Assembly (NCBI GenBank): GCA_021805275.1
Contig: JAJZFQ010000160.1
Coordinates: forward strand, 1-53,989
DNA from: Pseudomonadota bacterium
GTDB taxonomy: Bacteria; Pseudomonadota; Gammaproteobacteria; Steroidobacterales; Steroidobacteraceae
Direction of reading: 5' to 3'
Length of the DNA: 53,989 nt
Shown here: positions 33,202-42,547 of the stretch, one piece after another
Position numbering within the stretch: the stretch's first letter is position 1
How the letters are laid out: each line of letters starts with the position of its first letter
Translations under genes and position numbers: made by a program
The notes under the pieces: model-generated
Database searches by the model: none
The model's input: only the letters and a program-made list of their open reading frames with translations
Told to the model about the DNA's origin: nothing

Positions 33202-36200
33202 GCGCGCGCCTCCCGGGCGAGCTGCTTGCGCCGCCAATACAGGTACAGCGCCGGAATCAGATTGGTCGCGCGCACCGCACTCCACAGCAGTCCACCGAGA
33301 ATCACTACGGCCAGACCCTGCTCCGGGGCCGCGCCCTGCCCGAAGCCGAGCGCCGTCGGCAGCATGCCGAGAGCGGCCGTCACCACCGTGAGCACGATGG
33401 GGCGGAAACGGACGTGGATGGCTTCGCGTACCGCCTCTTCCACGGGCATCCCCGCCGCCTCGTTCTGCCGTGCCCGATCGAGCAGCACGATGCTGTGGCG
33501 CAGCCCAATGCCGATCAGCGTCAGGAAACCGATGATGCCCGTGGCATTGAGACCCACGCCGCTCACCAGCAGCGCGACCATCCCACCGGTGACCGCGAGC
33601 GGGATTTCCAGCAACAGGATGCCGGGTACCAGCAAGCCGTCGAACTGCAGGATCAGAATACCGATCATCAGCACCAGCGCGGCGAGCGAGGCCACCCCGA
33701 GGCCGAGCGCTGAGCGCTCGAGCTGGGCAAACAGCCCGCCGAATTCGATGCGATAGCCGGGTGGCAGTTTCAGCCCCGCGAGCGCCCGGCGCGCCGCGGC
33801 CACTGTAGAGCCGAGCGTTCCTGTCGGCGTCGCCATGATGTCCAGCGCCCGGGCACCGGCAATGTGATCGATCTGGTTGGGCGTCTGCACGAGGCGCAGC
33901 GTGGCAAGCGCCCCGAGCGGCGTCCAGCCCGTCGCGGTGCGAATGGGCAATCGGGCGAGCGAGCCGACCGAGCGCTGCGGCGCATCCTTCAGGCGCATGT
34001 ACAGATCGAGCGGCACGTTACCCTCGGGCACCTGCGCGAGCAGCTGACCGTTGAGCAGCGGATCGAGCTGCGCGTAGAGCGACGCCGGGGTCATCCCGTA
34101 TCCGGCGAGCGCGACCGATCGCGGGCTGATCGTCAGCTGCGTGACCGGATAGCCGTCATTGTCGAACAGGCCGGAGAGCGCCGGAACGGTCCGCAAGCGG
34201 GCGGTGATCTGCTCGGCCAGTTTGCGCATCTCACGCACGTGACGGCCGAAGACATGGACGACGAACGGCTGGGGCAATCCCGAGAGACTCTCACCGAGGC
34301 GCTCGATGGTCGGGGTATCCACCGACAACTGCACCCCGGGCAGCCGCGATTCCCTCTGGATCCGCTCACCGATCGCATCCAGGGCATTGACGCTGACACC
34401 CCTCTTCAGCGCAACCTGCATCTCCCCGGCATAGGCCGGCTCGGTGTAAGTCGTGCTGCCCGAGGAGCCGATGCGCGCATAGACGTGGGCAACGTCCGGA
34501 TCGGCCAGCATGCGCCGGGTCATGCGATCGACCGCCGCGCGGGACTCGAGCAGTGAGCTCCCCGGCGGCAGGGTGAAGGACTCGAGCAGCACCCCTTCGT
34601 TGGGCAGGGGCAGAAAGTTCACCGGGATCAGCACCAGGCCGAGGAGCGACAGCGCCATCACGCCGAAGGTGATGGCGAGACTGAGCCGGGGGCCGCGCAT
34701 CACCAGCGCAAAGAGGTGCTCGTTCCAGTGTCGGATCTTCTCCAGCGCCCGTGCCCCCCCCTTAGTGGCACCGCCTGGGGTGGCCCGGACGAAACCGAGC
34801 CCCAACGGGACCAGCGTCAGAGAGACCCCAAGGGAGGCCAGCAGCGCGAAGGCCATCGCAAGGGAGAACGGTATGAAGAAGATGCCCACCAGCCCGCCGA
34901 CGAACAGCAGCGGCACGTAGATTGCCACGTTGGTGAGCGTGCCAGTGACATCCGGCACAACGATCTGGCGCAAGCCGCGCCAGATGCCCTGCCAGTGCTC
35001 GTCGCCCTGCTCCCAGCGGTGATAGATGCTCTCGAGCACGATAATGGCGTCATCGGCGAGAAAGCCCACCGCCACGGTAAGCGCCCCGAGTGTCATCAGG
35101 TTGAGGTCCTGACCGGCGTAGTACAGAGCCGCGATTCCGATCAGCAGTGACACGGGGATGCTCACGGCCAGCACCCAGATGCCCCGGCCGGCGCCGAGCA
35201 CCCAGAACAGCACCGCGACTGCGAGAACCATGCCGATGAGCAGATTGCGCCCGAGATCCACCCCAATCACGTGAACGATGTGTCCTTGGTTGTAGATCGG
35301 GACCCAGCGCGCGCCGTGCGGCAGTTGGTCGATCGTCGCGGCCAATGTGGCCGCCACCTCCCGCGTGACCGGGGTCGTCGCGGCGCCCGGCTGCTTCAGG
35401 ACCGTCAGCGCGACGCTGGGCTTGCCATCCAGCGAGACGGCATTGTGCGTCGGCACTGCCGAGCGCACCACACGGGCCAGCGCTCGCAGCGGGATCGGAC
35501 CGTTCGGCGAGGGGACCGGGATGTCCAGCAGCTGTGCCGTATGAATGGGCAGATGCCGCGCCTCGATGAGAACGTCCTGGGACCCCTGGGTCAGGTAGCC
35601 CGCCGGTCGCAGCAACACCTGCGAGCGCACCGCCTGCGCGAGGGTTGTAATCGATACGCCGTAGCGGCGCATCGCCTTCGGGTCCGGCTGGACCCACAAC
35701 GCTTCCTCCCCCGCGCCGTACACTTCCACGCGCTGCACGCCGGGCAGTGCCCGCAGCGCCGGCGCCACATAGGCGAGCACCGCGCGCTGCACCGCGGCGG
35801 GTGCGACGCCGGGGGGAATCTGCACGGTGTCGTCGATCACCTCGTTGATGGCGTTGCCCATGAGCTGGGCGAAGGGATGGGCCGAGAGCGGCAGTGCCCG
35901 GCGCGCCCGATCGATGGCGCCGTTCACCGCCTGCAGGTCGAGCTGCGAGGCGGTTCCCTGGCGGAAACGCACATCGACCTCGACGGTGCCGTTGCCCATG
36001 CTGGAGCGGACGCTGTGCAGATCAGGCAGTGCCAGAATCTCCCCCTCGAGGGGATTGACGACCAGGCTCTCCAACTCGGTGGCGGTGGCGCCGGGCAGGT
36101 GCACAAACACGCTCACCTGCGGAAAGTTGAATTCCGGCAACACCTCGACGGGGATATGCACCAGCGCGTACGTCGCCCAACCGATGACTGCCATCAGCAC

Positions 36201-36308
36201 CAGCAGCCACAGCAGCGGGTGTGTCAGCGCGCGCGGCACGCTCCGGCCCGCGGGCGCAGAGGAGCGATCGGGGGGTGTGCCGGTCTTGGAATCGGTTGTC
36301 AGCGGCAT
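33198..36308 (-). CDS. RND efflux pump, CusA/CzcA-like
   Basis: A 1036-residue inner-membrane proton-driven pump with twelve membrane helices and two large periplasmic domains. Landmarks: the first helix 'LLWLLVLMAVIGWATYALVHIP', split over about residues 32-53, 'PGATATELESLVVNPLEGEI', the proton-relay helix 'VGFLADDAIIVLESIYHRW' with the double aspartate, and the second-half relay 'GFLTLIGIGLRHSIVLLDRAR'. This layout resembles the heavy-metal (HME) and related RND groups rather than AcrB. The methionines that carry copper or silver in CusA cannot be placed with confidence, so the substrate is open. It is preceded by the adaptor gene and overlaps the outer-membrane factor gene. Confidence 0.9.
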   Translation of the reverse strand: MPLTTDSKTGTPPDRSSAPAGRSVPRALTHPLLWLLVLMAVIGWATYALVHIPVEVLPEFNFPQVSVFVHLPGATATELESLVVNPLEGEILALPDLHSVRSSMGNGTVEVDVRFRQGTASQLDLQAVNGAIDRARRALPLSAHPFAQLMGNAINEVIDDTVQIPPGVAPAAVQRAVLAYVAPALRALPGVQRVEVYGAGEEALWVQPDPKAMRRYGVSITTLAQAVRSQVLLRPAGYLTQGSQDVLIEARHLPIHTAQLLDIPVPSPNGPIPLRALARVVRSAVPTHNAVSLDGKPSVALTVLKQPGAATTPVTREVAATLAATIDQLPHGARWVPIYNQGHIVHVIGVDLGRNLLIGMVLAVAVLFWVLGAGRGIWVLAVSIPVSLLIGIAALYYAGQDLNLMTLGALTVAVGFLADDAIIVLESIYHRWEQGDEHWQGIWRGLRQIVVPDVTGTLTNVAIYVPLLFVGGLVGIFFIPFSLAMAFALLASLGVSLTLVPLGLGFVRATPGGATKGGARALEKIRHWNEHLFALVMRGPRLSLAITFGVMALSLLGLVLIPVNFLPLPNEGVLLESFTLPPGSSLLESRAAVDRMTRRMLADPDVAHVYARIGSSGSTTYTEPAYAGEMQVALKRGVSVNALDAIGERIQRESRLPGVQLSVDTPTIERLGESLSGLPQPFVVHVFGRHVREMRKLAEQITARLRTVPALSGLFDNDGYPVTQLTISPRSVALAGYGMTPASLYAQLDPLLNGQLLAQVPEGNVPLDLYMRLKDAPQRSVGSLARLPIRTATGWTPLGALATLRLVQTPNQIDHIAGARALDIMATPTGTLGSTVAAARRALAGLKLPPGYRIEFGGLFAQLERSALGLGVASLAALVLMIGILILQFDGLLVPGILLLEIPLAVTGGMVALLVSGVGLNATGIIGFLTLIGIGLRHSIVLLDRARQNEAAGMPVEEAVREAIHVRFRPIVLTVVTAALGMLPTALGFGQGAAPEQGLAVVILGGLLWSAVRATNLIPALYLYWRRKQLAREARA

Positions 36309-36315
36309 CGGGCGC

Positions 36316-37455
36316 TCAATTCGGCGGCGTGTAGTGGCCGGCGATGCCGTGGAAGAACTCGAGATACGCGTTCTGCACCACGACGTGCTCGCCGGGCGTC
36401 AGTCCCTGCGCGATAAAGGTCGTCCAGCCGCGCGACGGTCCCGGCACGACCCGCTGACGGCGATTACCCTGCCCGGTGCGCACCAGCACCCACCAATGCG
36501 CCCGATCGAGGATCAGGGCGCGGCTGGGCAGTGCGACCATGGACCGGCTCGCCCCCGTCAGTCTCACCGTGCCCCATTGCCCACTGCGCCAGGCCGTCGA
36601 TTCCGCGGCCGTGCGAGCCGGCGCGGACCGCGGCGCCAGCCACACCTGCTCGCCGCCATCAGCGGCCAGTGCCGGGGAGACCGTCAGCACGCGCACCGGC
36701 ACCGGCTCCCCGGAGGCCGGGAGGAACTCCCCGCTCATGCCGGCGCGAATGACGAACGCATCCGGTCCATAGTAAATCGCCTTGAGTTTCGGTCGGCCCG
36801 TCTGCAGCGCGAGGATGGGCTGCCCCGCAGCCACCTGCTCGCCGTCCGCCGCATCGACCGCCAACACCTCGCCATCGGCCGGCGCGCGCAGCGTCAGAGT
36901 CTGCAGAGCCACCTGCAGCTGCCCGCGCGCTTGGTCGTAAGCGGCCTGATCCGCCGCGACCTGTTGCCGGGTCACCAAGTGCGCGGTGAACTCGCGATGA
37001 TCTGCCGCCAGCCGCAAGGCGGCCGCGTGCAGCGCGCCGCGGGACTGCCCCAGGAGCGCCTCGGCCTGCGGACCGGCGAGGATCGCGAGCACCTGTCCCG
37101 CCCTCACCGCCACGCCTGGCAACACCAGGTGACTGACCGTGCCGGCCTCCACGGCGTTCACGTGCGTGACGGACACGGGCTGCACTTGGCCGTAGGCGCG
37201 ATAGTGCGCCGCGACCGGCCGCGCTCGCGCAACCACGGTGCCGCTCAGCGAAACGGTCCGGGGATCGGGCGCACTGCCGGGGATGGCGTTGGCCGCGGCG
37301 GCCGACGTCGCAGCGCAGAAGACGGCACACCAGAGGGCCAGGCGCACCCGGTTGTTCCGTCGCGCTCTGCGCTGCCGGGCAAGCATCGCGCAGCGGCGCA
37401 GCGGCGGGCCGATGATCGGGCTCGCGCAGGTTGAGGCCGAAAAGCGCACTGGCAT
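36316..37455 (-). CDS. RND periplasmic adaptor (membrane fusion protein)
   Basis: A 379-residue HlyD/CusB-type adaptor. A basic N-terminus and one signal helix ('LALWCAVFCAATSAAAA') are followed by the lipoyl half 'NAVEAGTVSHLVLPGVAVRAGQVLAIL', the helical hairpin at about residues 130-175, and the second lipoyl half 'LRAPADGEVLAVDAADGEQVAAGQPI'. The beta-barrel and membrane-proximal domains come after. Start: the ATG at 37455 has GGAG and AAGGGA just upstream. The later in-frame ATG at 37386 lacks a ribosome binding site. It is the first gene of the efflux operon and sits behind an unusual palindromic promoter region. Confidence 0.87.
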   Translation of the reverse strand: MPVRFSASTCASPIIGPPLRRCAMLARQRRARRNNRVRLALWCAVFCAATSAAAANAIPGSAPDPRTVSLSGTVVARARPVAAHYRAYGQVQPVSVTHVNAVEAGTVSHLVLPGVAVRAGQVLAILAGPQAEALLGQSRGALHAAALRLAADHREFTAHLVTRQQVAADQAAYDQARGQLQVALQTLTLRAPADGEVLAVDAADGEQVAAGQPILALQTGRPKLKAIYYGPDAFVIRAGMSGEFLPASGEPVPVRVLTVSPALAADGGEQVWLAPRSAPARTAAESTAWRSGQWGTVRLTGASRSMVALPSRALILDRAHWWVLVRTGQGNRRQRVVPGPSRGWTTFIAQGLTPGEHVVVQNAYLEFFHGIAGHYTPPN

Positions 37456-37540
37456 GATCCCTTACTCCGAGCGGCCCCGGACGGCTGCATCTGCGGACGG
37501 TGCCGATACCGCAGGATCGTTCAGGAGCACGCCGTACTGG

Positions 37541-37583
37541 AATTACGACTGATGTCGTAATTGAGGTTACGACGATTGTCGGA
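37541..37583 (-). promoter_or_regulatory. Tandem palindromes and SigF-like -35 element upstream of the RND operon
   Basis: AATTACGAC (37541-37549) and GTCGTAATT (37554-37562) form a perfect 9-base palindrome with a 4-base spacer. A second, shorter palindrome (TACGAC-GATT-GTCGGA, 37568-37583) is centred 24 bases away. On the minus strand, which is the direction of the efflux operon, the second site contains ATCGTCGTAACC. This 12-mer is identical to the -35 region of the bufferin promoter at 49553-49564. A CGTA lies 17 bases after its GTAACC. The site could be a repressor operator (the arms resemble TACA/TGTA-type BlaI/CopY sites only loosely), an ECF sigma promoter, or both. Confidence 0.5.
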
Positions 37584-37632
37584 GGAATGCAACCGCCGCG
37601 CCTGGCGCGCCCCTCAGCTCAGGCGCAGCCGC

Positions 37633-38469
37633 TCACGCGCCGAACGCGAAGGCGGCCGCCGAGAGCGCACCGGCAAGGAGGCAGTACCACGCGAATGGCG
37701 AGAGCGCCCAGACATCATGACTGCGGAAGTAGCGCATCAGGAACACCGTGCTGGCATAGGCCACCACCCCGGCGGCGACCGCGGCGAGCAGCGCCGGACC
37801 GAACAGAGCGTGCAGCAGATGACCGTGCACGAGCTTGGGAACCTCGAGTACCGCCGCGGCGAAAATCACCGGCGTGCCCATCAGGAACGTGAATCGTGCC
37901 GCCGCCTCGTGGCTGATGCCGCGCGCCAGACCGCCGACGATGGTCGCTCCGGAGCGCGAAATCCCCGGCAGGAACGCCAGACACTGGTAGACCCCGATGA
38001 TCAGCGCATCGAGGTATGTCAGCTCGGTACTGCGCTTCGCCCCGGCGCGACGCAACAGCTCCCCGAGCCACAGGAGCCCCGCATTGGCCATGAGGAACAG
38101 CGCGGCGGCCAGTGGATTGGCGAACAGATGCTCGAGCGGCTTCTTCAAGGCGAACCCGACAAGCACCGCCGGGAGCGTCGCGACGATCAGCCGCGCCAGC
38201 AGACCGCGCTGCGCGGCGTTCTCAGTCGCCTCGCGACGACCGAGCACACCGCAGAACATTGCGAGCCAGTCGGCCCGGAAATACAACAGCAGCGCAGTGG
38301 CCGTGCCGACGTGCAGCATGACCAGAAACGGCAGAAAACCGGGCGCGGCCTGATCGATCGGCCAGTGCAGCAACGCCGGTACGATCACCGCATGCCCGAG
38401 CGAACTGACCGGGAACAGTTCCGTGGCCCCCTGCAGGATGGCGAACAGCAGCGCGTGCAGCGTATCCAT
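37633..38469 (-). CDS. uppP: Undecaprenyl-diphosphatase
   Basis: A 278-residue polytopic enzyme (UppP/BacA) that dephosphorylates undecaprenyl diphosphate on the periplasmic side, recycling the lipid carrier for peptidoglycan and other polymers. The two catalytic motifs are visible: 'GATELFPVSSLGHAVIVP' (about residues 14-31; the (E/Q)E of the canonical enzyme is here T-E) and 'FLPGISRSGATIVGGLARG' (about 166-184). Eight or so helices fill the rest. The start at 38469 has GAGGTGAG upstream. It is a single gene on the same strand as, and upstream of, the RND operon. Confidence 0.93.
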   Translation of the reverse strand: MDTLHALLFAILQGATELFPVSSLGHAVIVPALLHWPIDQAAPGFLPFLVMLHVGTATALLLYFRADWLAMFCGVLGRREATENAAQRGLLARLIVATLPAVLVGFALKKPLEHLFANPLAAALFLMANAGLLWLGELLRRAGAKRSTELTYLDALIIGVYQCLAFLPGISRSGATIVGGLARGISHEAAARFTFLMGTPVIFAAAVLEVPKLVHGHLLHALFGPALLAAVAAGVVAYASTVFLMRYFRSHDVWALSPFAWYCLLAGALSAAAFAFGA

Positions 38470-38856
38470 GTGGCTCACCTCGGGAGCGTCGGTGGGCGGC
38501 GCACGGCCGCGGGGGAAACGCAACGGGGCGAACGACGGGTGACCAGCATGTGTTCATGCACTCCAGGCGAGGGGTAATGGCGCGCATCGCTGCACAGCGC
38601 CCCCTCGTTGCAGATGGGGGGAGTGATCCGATGCTTCTCCAGCAGCCGTGCGCGCCGGTCAGGGATCTGCACCGTCCGGCGAACGCGCTGCCACGCTACG
38701 ATTGTGCTCATAAAATTGCAAGGCACGCCGGCCACGCGGCTCGGGCGGTCCCGGACCCGAAACGTCCCGCGCCGTCAGCGGCCGGTGCGGTATCTTCGGT
38801 GCACTGTCGCGACCGCGAGCGCGGTCGTGCGCCAATCTCGCTCGAGGACTTCCCGG
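38470..38856. other. Divergent intergenic region uppP / dsbG-like
   Basis: Promoters for both flanking genes should lie here. A TAAAAT (38711-38716) may be the -10 of the rightward gene; the -35 is poor. An in-frame extension of the DsbG-like ORF to 38608 has no signal peptide and is not preferred. Nothing else is recognised. Confidence 0.35.
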
Positions 38857-39465
38857 ATGCGTGACAAATTGAAATGGGCCGTGGCCGCCACCGCCGCTGT
38901 GCTGCTCGGTGCGCCCGTGCCACCGGCGGCGGCGACCCAGAGTGCCGCCGCCGGTGCGCAGTTCGCCCTGCAGCAGGCCCGGTGGGTACGCGAGGGGAGC
39001 ACGCACCCGCGCCAGGTCCTCTATGTGTTCATGGACGCCAATTGCCCGTACTGCCACACGCTGTGGCAGGCGCTGCAACCGTACTACGCCTCGGGCCTGC
39101 AGGTGCGCGCCATCCTCGTTGGCCTCATCGCGCCGAGCAGTCCCGGCAAGGCCGCCGCGATCCTCGATGCCGCGAATCCCTCGGCCGCGCTGCGCTTCAA
39201 TGAGCAGCGCTGGGGACAGGGGCCCGATCCGCGCGGTGGCATCGCACCCGTGGCACACCCCAGTGCGCGCGATCTTCGCACGCTCGCGCGCAATGCGGAG
39301 CTCATGCAGGCGTTCGGCATCCAGGGCACACCTGGCATCGTGTTCAGCGCAAGCACCGGGAAGATTTACGTGGTGCCGGGCATGCCCGTCCTGGCCGAAC
39401 TTCCCCGCCTCATCGCCACAGCGAGCGTACCCCCCACCATCGCCCCGCCGCCGGCACGCCGCTGA
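38857..39465 (+). CDS. DsbG/DsbC-like periplasmic thiol:disulfide protein
   Basis: A 202-residue exported thioredoxin-fold protein. The signal peptide runs to about residue 26 ('AAVLLGAPVPPAAAT'). The active site 'FMDANCPYCHTLW' has CPYC at C63-C66. 'VRAILVGLIAPSSPGKAAAILDA' and 'FNEQRWG' match the DsbG pattern closely, and the cis-proline is in 'GIQGTPGIVF'. Compared with DsbG it is shorter because the N-terminal dimerisation domain is missing, so it may act as a monomeric oxidoreductase. It lies 154 bases upstream of a TonB receptor gene and may be co-transcribed with it. Confidence 0.85.
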   Translation: MRDKLKWAVAATAAVLLGAPVPPAAATQSAAAGAQFALQQARWVREGSTHPRQVLYVFMDANCPYCHTLWQALQPYYASGLQVRAILVGLIAPSSPGKAAAILDAANPSAALRFNEQRWGQGPDPRGGIAPVAHPSARDLRTLARNAELMQAFGIQGTPGIVFSASTGKIYVVPGMPVLAELPRLIATASVPPTIAPPPARR

Positions 39466-39619
39466 ATGCACCCCCGGAGCCGGCGAGCATGAACATCGGC
39501 GCGAGACCACTGCGAGTGGCCGCAGTGCGGTCGCGGCAACCGCCGTGATGTGCCCGGCCGCGCCAGCCCCCAGCACGCCGGGCCTGCCGCGCATCGCGAG
39601 TGCCCGGCGATGCCGCGCC

Positions 39620-41950
39620 ATGTCGGGCGGGTTCGGCCGGCGCCGGGGCGGCGTCGCGTTTGCCCTGCTCGCGCCGCTCCTCACTCACCCGAGTGCCGCC
39701 AAGGCAGCACGCTCCGGCGACAACGACTCGCCACTGCGCACCGTGATCGTCACCGCACAGCAATTGCGCCAGCCGCTGACACAGGTCCCCGAGAGCCTGA
39801 CGGTCTTCACGCGGCGGACCCTGGCGGCTCTGGACATCCACTCTTTCTCCGAGTATGCGACCCTGACGCCCAACCTCTCCTTCGTCTACGGCGCCGGCTC
39901 GACGGGCATCTCCAATGCCCGCACCGTGGCGATCCGCGGCATCACCGGTCAGAACCTGTTCGGCACCTCCGGCGCGACCGGGTTCTACATCGACAACACC
40001 CCGTTGCCCGAATCGATCGATCCACGCATCGTCGACATCGAGCGGATCGAGGTATTGAAGGGGCCCCAGGGCACGTTGTTCGGGGAAAGCTCCCTCGGGG
40101 GCACCGTACGCATCATCACCCGTGAGCCCGATCTGATGCGCGACACGCTCGGCTACTCGACCGAGGCCGGATTCACCTCCGGCGGCGGCAGCGCGGACGG
40201 CAGCGCGGACTTCATCTCGAACCTCGCGCTCGTTCCGGGACGCCTTGCGACGCGCATCGTGCTCTATGCTGACCACGAGGCCGGCTATCTGACTCGCACC
40301 TACCCACCGCCGAGGAGCCCGGCGACATCGAGCCCGTTCCTCCCCGCACCGCGCACGAGCGTGGGCGATCAGGGCGCGCAGAGCACCTACGGCGGCTCCG
40401 TCACGACGCGCCTGCGCATCGCGCGCTCGCTCGGGATACGTCTGCGCGTCATGGCGCAGGACACCCATGACAAGGGGTACCCGGCCGCCTTCGCCCCGCT
40501 GCCGGCCTTCGCGCCGCGCTACACGCTCAACCGTGCCTTCAATGTGCAGCCCGGAGCCACCGATGCCTGGGTGCTTCCCACGCTCGAGATTCACTACCGG
40601 CACGGCCGGCTGCGCCTGGTGTCGGCCAGCAGCTACTTTTATCGCCACAACCGCGACATCGAGGACTCGACTTACGGCACCGAGCAGATTCTCGCCGGCT
40701 ACTACGGCGTCACGTCGCTGCCCGCACAGCCGTTTCTCTGGGACCAGGAGCACCGGGAAAATCAGTTCACCGAGGAGCTGCGGCTCACGTTCCGGGCTCT
40801 CTGGGGCGTGCGGGGCACCGCGGGGGCATTCTTCGCGCGAACACGCTCGGCACTGTCCATTCCCAACACCTACGCGCGCGGCTTGGTGGCCGCGACGCTC
40901 CACAACCGGGTGGTCGGGCCGTGGCCCAACGAGCTGCTCTGGAGCGATTACAACCCGGCGCAGCAGCGCGATGCGGCACTGTTTGGGCAGATCTACGTGC
41001 CGCTTGGCCGGCGTCTCACCGCGACGCTCGGGGCGCGCCAGTACTGGCTGCACCAGACCTCGGACTTCACGGCCAACGGCTTCAACAACTTCGGGCTGAC
41101 CCCGAGCGACCGGCAGTCGAGCCGCCAGGCGGGTCTTGACCCCAAGGCCGCCCTCTCCTATCAGCTGCGCCGCCACACCCTGCTCTACGCCTCTGCGGCG
41201 AAGGGCTTTCGCGCCGGGGCGGCCCAGACCTATCTGCCGTTTTGCGCCCTGCCGAGCCTGCCGGTCGGGGACATCACGCACCTGAAGTCCGACACGCTGT
41301 GGAGTTACGAGGTCGGCGGCCGGACGCAGCTGCCAGACACCGCGCTGCTGCTCTCGCTCGCCGCGTTCCACATCGACTGGCTGAATCCGCAGCAGCAGGT
41401 TGCTCTGCCCTGCGAGGCGATCTTCGACATCAACGGTCATCGGGCGCAGATCAACGGCGGGGAGCTCGAGCTCACCGGCCACCTGCTGCCCGCACTTGCC
41501 CTGCGCGCCGGTCTCGGCTACGAGAAGACCGCCATCACCCGCCCGGGCGCGCTCGCCATCGTCGGGGTGACGCCGGGCTCGCGCGTACTCGGCACTCCGG
41601 CCTGGACGGCCAGTCTCTCCGGGGTCTATACCCGCCCGCTCACCGCCTCGCTCGCGGGGTTCCTCGAAGCCGACGCGAGCTACACGGGCGACAGTCGCTC
41701 GCTGCTCAACGGCGGCAACGGCACGTTTGCGATGCGCGCATCGTACGTGCTTGTGGATCTGCGCCTTGGCGTGCGCCGCGCCCGCACCGAAGTGTCGATC
41801 AATGTGCGCAATGCGACCAACGCCCGGCCGAATCTCGGCGACATCGGCTACATCGGTTACGCGCAGTACACCGCCAGCGGAACGGTGATCCCGCAGGTAG
41901 CGACGCTGCGTCCGCTGACGGTGCTGCTGCAGTTTCGCCACGATTTCTAG
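39620..41950 (+). CDS. TonB-dependent receptor of unknown cargo
   Basis: A 776-residue outer-membrane receptor. A signal peptide ('GGVAFALLAPLLTHPSAAKA') is followed by a TonB box region 'LRTVIVTAQQ', the plug ('VPESLTVFTRRTL', 'IRGITGQNLFGTSG', 'IERIEVLKGPQGTLFGESSLGGTVRIITREP'), and the barrel ending in phenylalanine ('LLQFRHDF'). This subtype is common for siderophore or other small-molecule uptake; the cargo cannot be told. Start is uncertain: ATG at 39548 is also possible and neither has a good ribosome binding site. An in-frame frame open up to 38909 overlaps the DsbG-like gene and is rejected. It is convergent with the next operon, ending 12 bases away. Confidence 0.87.
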   Translation: MSGGFGRRRGGVAFALLAPLLTHPSAAKAARSGDNDSPLRTVIVTAQQLRQPLTQVPESLTVFTRRTLAALDIHSFSEYATLTPNLSFVYGAGSTGISNARTVAIRGITGQNLFGTSGATGFYIDNTPLPESIDPRIVDIERIEVLKGPQGTLFGESSLGGTVRIITREPDLMRDTLGYSTEAGFTSGGGSADGSADFISNLALVPGRLATRIVLYADHEAGYLTRTYPPPRSPATSSPFLPAPRTSVGDQGAQSTYGGSVTTRLRIARSLGIRLRVMAQDTHDKGYPAAFAPLPAFAPRYTLNRAFNVQPGATDAWVLPTLEIHYRHGRLRLVSASSYFYRHNRDIEDSTYGTEQILAGYYGVTSLPAQPFLWDQEHRENQFTEELRLTFRALWGVRGTAGAFFARTRSALSIPNTYARGLVAATLHNRVVGPWPNELLWSDYNPAQQRDAALFGQIYVPLGRRLTATLGARQYWLHQTSDFTANGFNNFGLTPSDRQSSRQAGLDPKAALSYQLRRHTLLYASAAKGFRAGAAQTYLPFCALPSLPVGDITHLKSDTLWSYEVGGRTQLPDTALLLSLAAFHIDWLNPQQQVALPCEAIFDINGHRAQINGGELELTGHLLPALALRAGLGYEKTAITRPGALAIVGVTPGSRVLGTPAWTASLSGVYTRPLTASLAGFLEADASYTGDSRSLLNGGNGTFAMRASYVLVDLRLGVRRARTEVSINVRNATNARPNLGDIGYIGYAQYTASGTVIPQVATLRPLTVLLQFRHDF

Positions 41951-41962
41951 TCACAGGCGCGC

Positions 41963-42547
41963 TCAGGCGGGCGATCGGCGCTGGAAGCGGCGCCAGTCCT
42001 CGCCGTCATCGACGTCAGCGAGCATCCGCAGCAGCTTCACCGGCCGGCCGCCCAGATTGCGCAGCGTGTCCTCGAGCGCGTATTCACTCGACCAGCGGAC
42101 CTGGGCGAACGGGTCGATCCGGCGCCGGCCGCGGCGCAGCCCGATCAGCCAGTAGCCGCCGTCACGCGCCGGTCCGAGCACGGCCTCCTGAGGGCCCAGG
42201 GCCCGGAACGCCGCCTCGACGTCGGCGGCACGGATCCCGGGAATGTCGCTGCCGATGATCACGACCGGGCCGCCCGGCAGCTGGCGCAGCACGGCACCCA
42301 TACGTCGGCCCAGATCACCCGGCCCCTGCGCCACGGTGCGCACGGTCTGCGCCCAGGCGCGCGAGCGGTCCGGGGTCACCGCCAGCCAGGTCCGCCAACG
42401 CGTATCGCGCGCCAGAGTGCGCAGCAGCTGCGCCACCATGATGTACTGGAACCGGTACGCGGTGAACTCCCCCACATCGCGCGCCAGACGGCGTTTGCCC
42501 CGGCCCAAGCGCGGCTCGCGCGTGAAGATCACCAGGTGCCGGGTCAT
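41963..42547 (-). CDS. TIGR04282/DUF2064-type glycosyltransferase-like protein
   Basis: A 194-residue protein with the nucleotide-sugar-transferase fold of the DUF2064 group. 'HLVIFTREPRLGRGKRRLA' (residues 3-21) matches the family start, with its 'P..G..KTRLA' motif. 'VVIIGSDIPGIRAADVEAAFRALG' is the central D-x-P loop, and 'AVLGPARDGGYWLIGLR' the second. Family members are annotated TIGR04282, 'arsenosugar biosynthesis' glycosyltransferase, from co-occurrence; activity is unproven. It starts in the stop of the TIGR04283-type gene (ATGA) and is the last gene of the seven-gene unit. Confidence 0.82.
   Translation of the reverse strand: MTRHLVIFTREPRLGRGKRRLARDVGEFTAYRFQYIMVAQLLRTLARDTRWRTWLAVTPDRSRAWAQTVRTVAQGPGDLGRRMGAVLRQLPGGPVVIIGSDIPGIRAADVEAAFRALGPQEAVLGPARDGGYWLIGLRRGRRRIDPFAQVRWSSEYALEDTLRNLGGRPVKLLRMLADVDDGEDWRRFQRRSPA

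Noticed and set aside
31996..33756. 586-codon plus-strand ORF across the TolC-type and RND genes
   Set aside because: Antisense to two well-supported genes and crosses their junction; composition is Arg/His/Gln-rich.
35827..37434. 535-codon plus-strand ORF opposite the RND pump and adaptor
   Set aside because: Antisense shadow crossing two genes with recognised domains.
39410..41941. 843-codon minus-strand ORF opposite the TonB receptor
   Set aside because: It mirrors a clear TonB-dependent receptor, is Arg/Gly/Ala-rich with no hydrophobic or domain pattern, and is the usual long antisense frame of GC-rich DNA.
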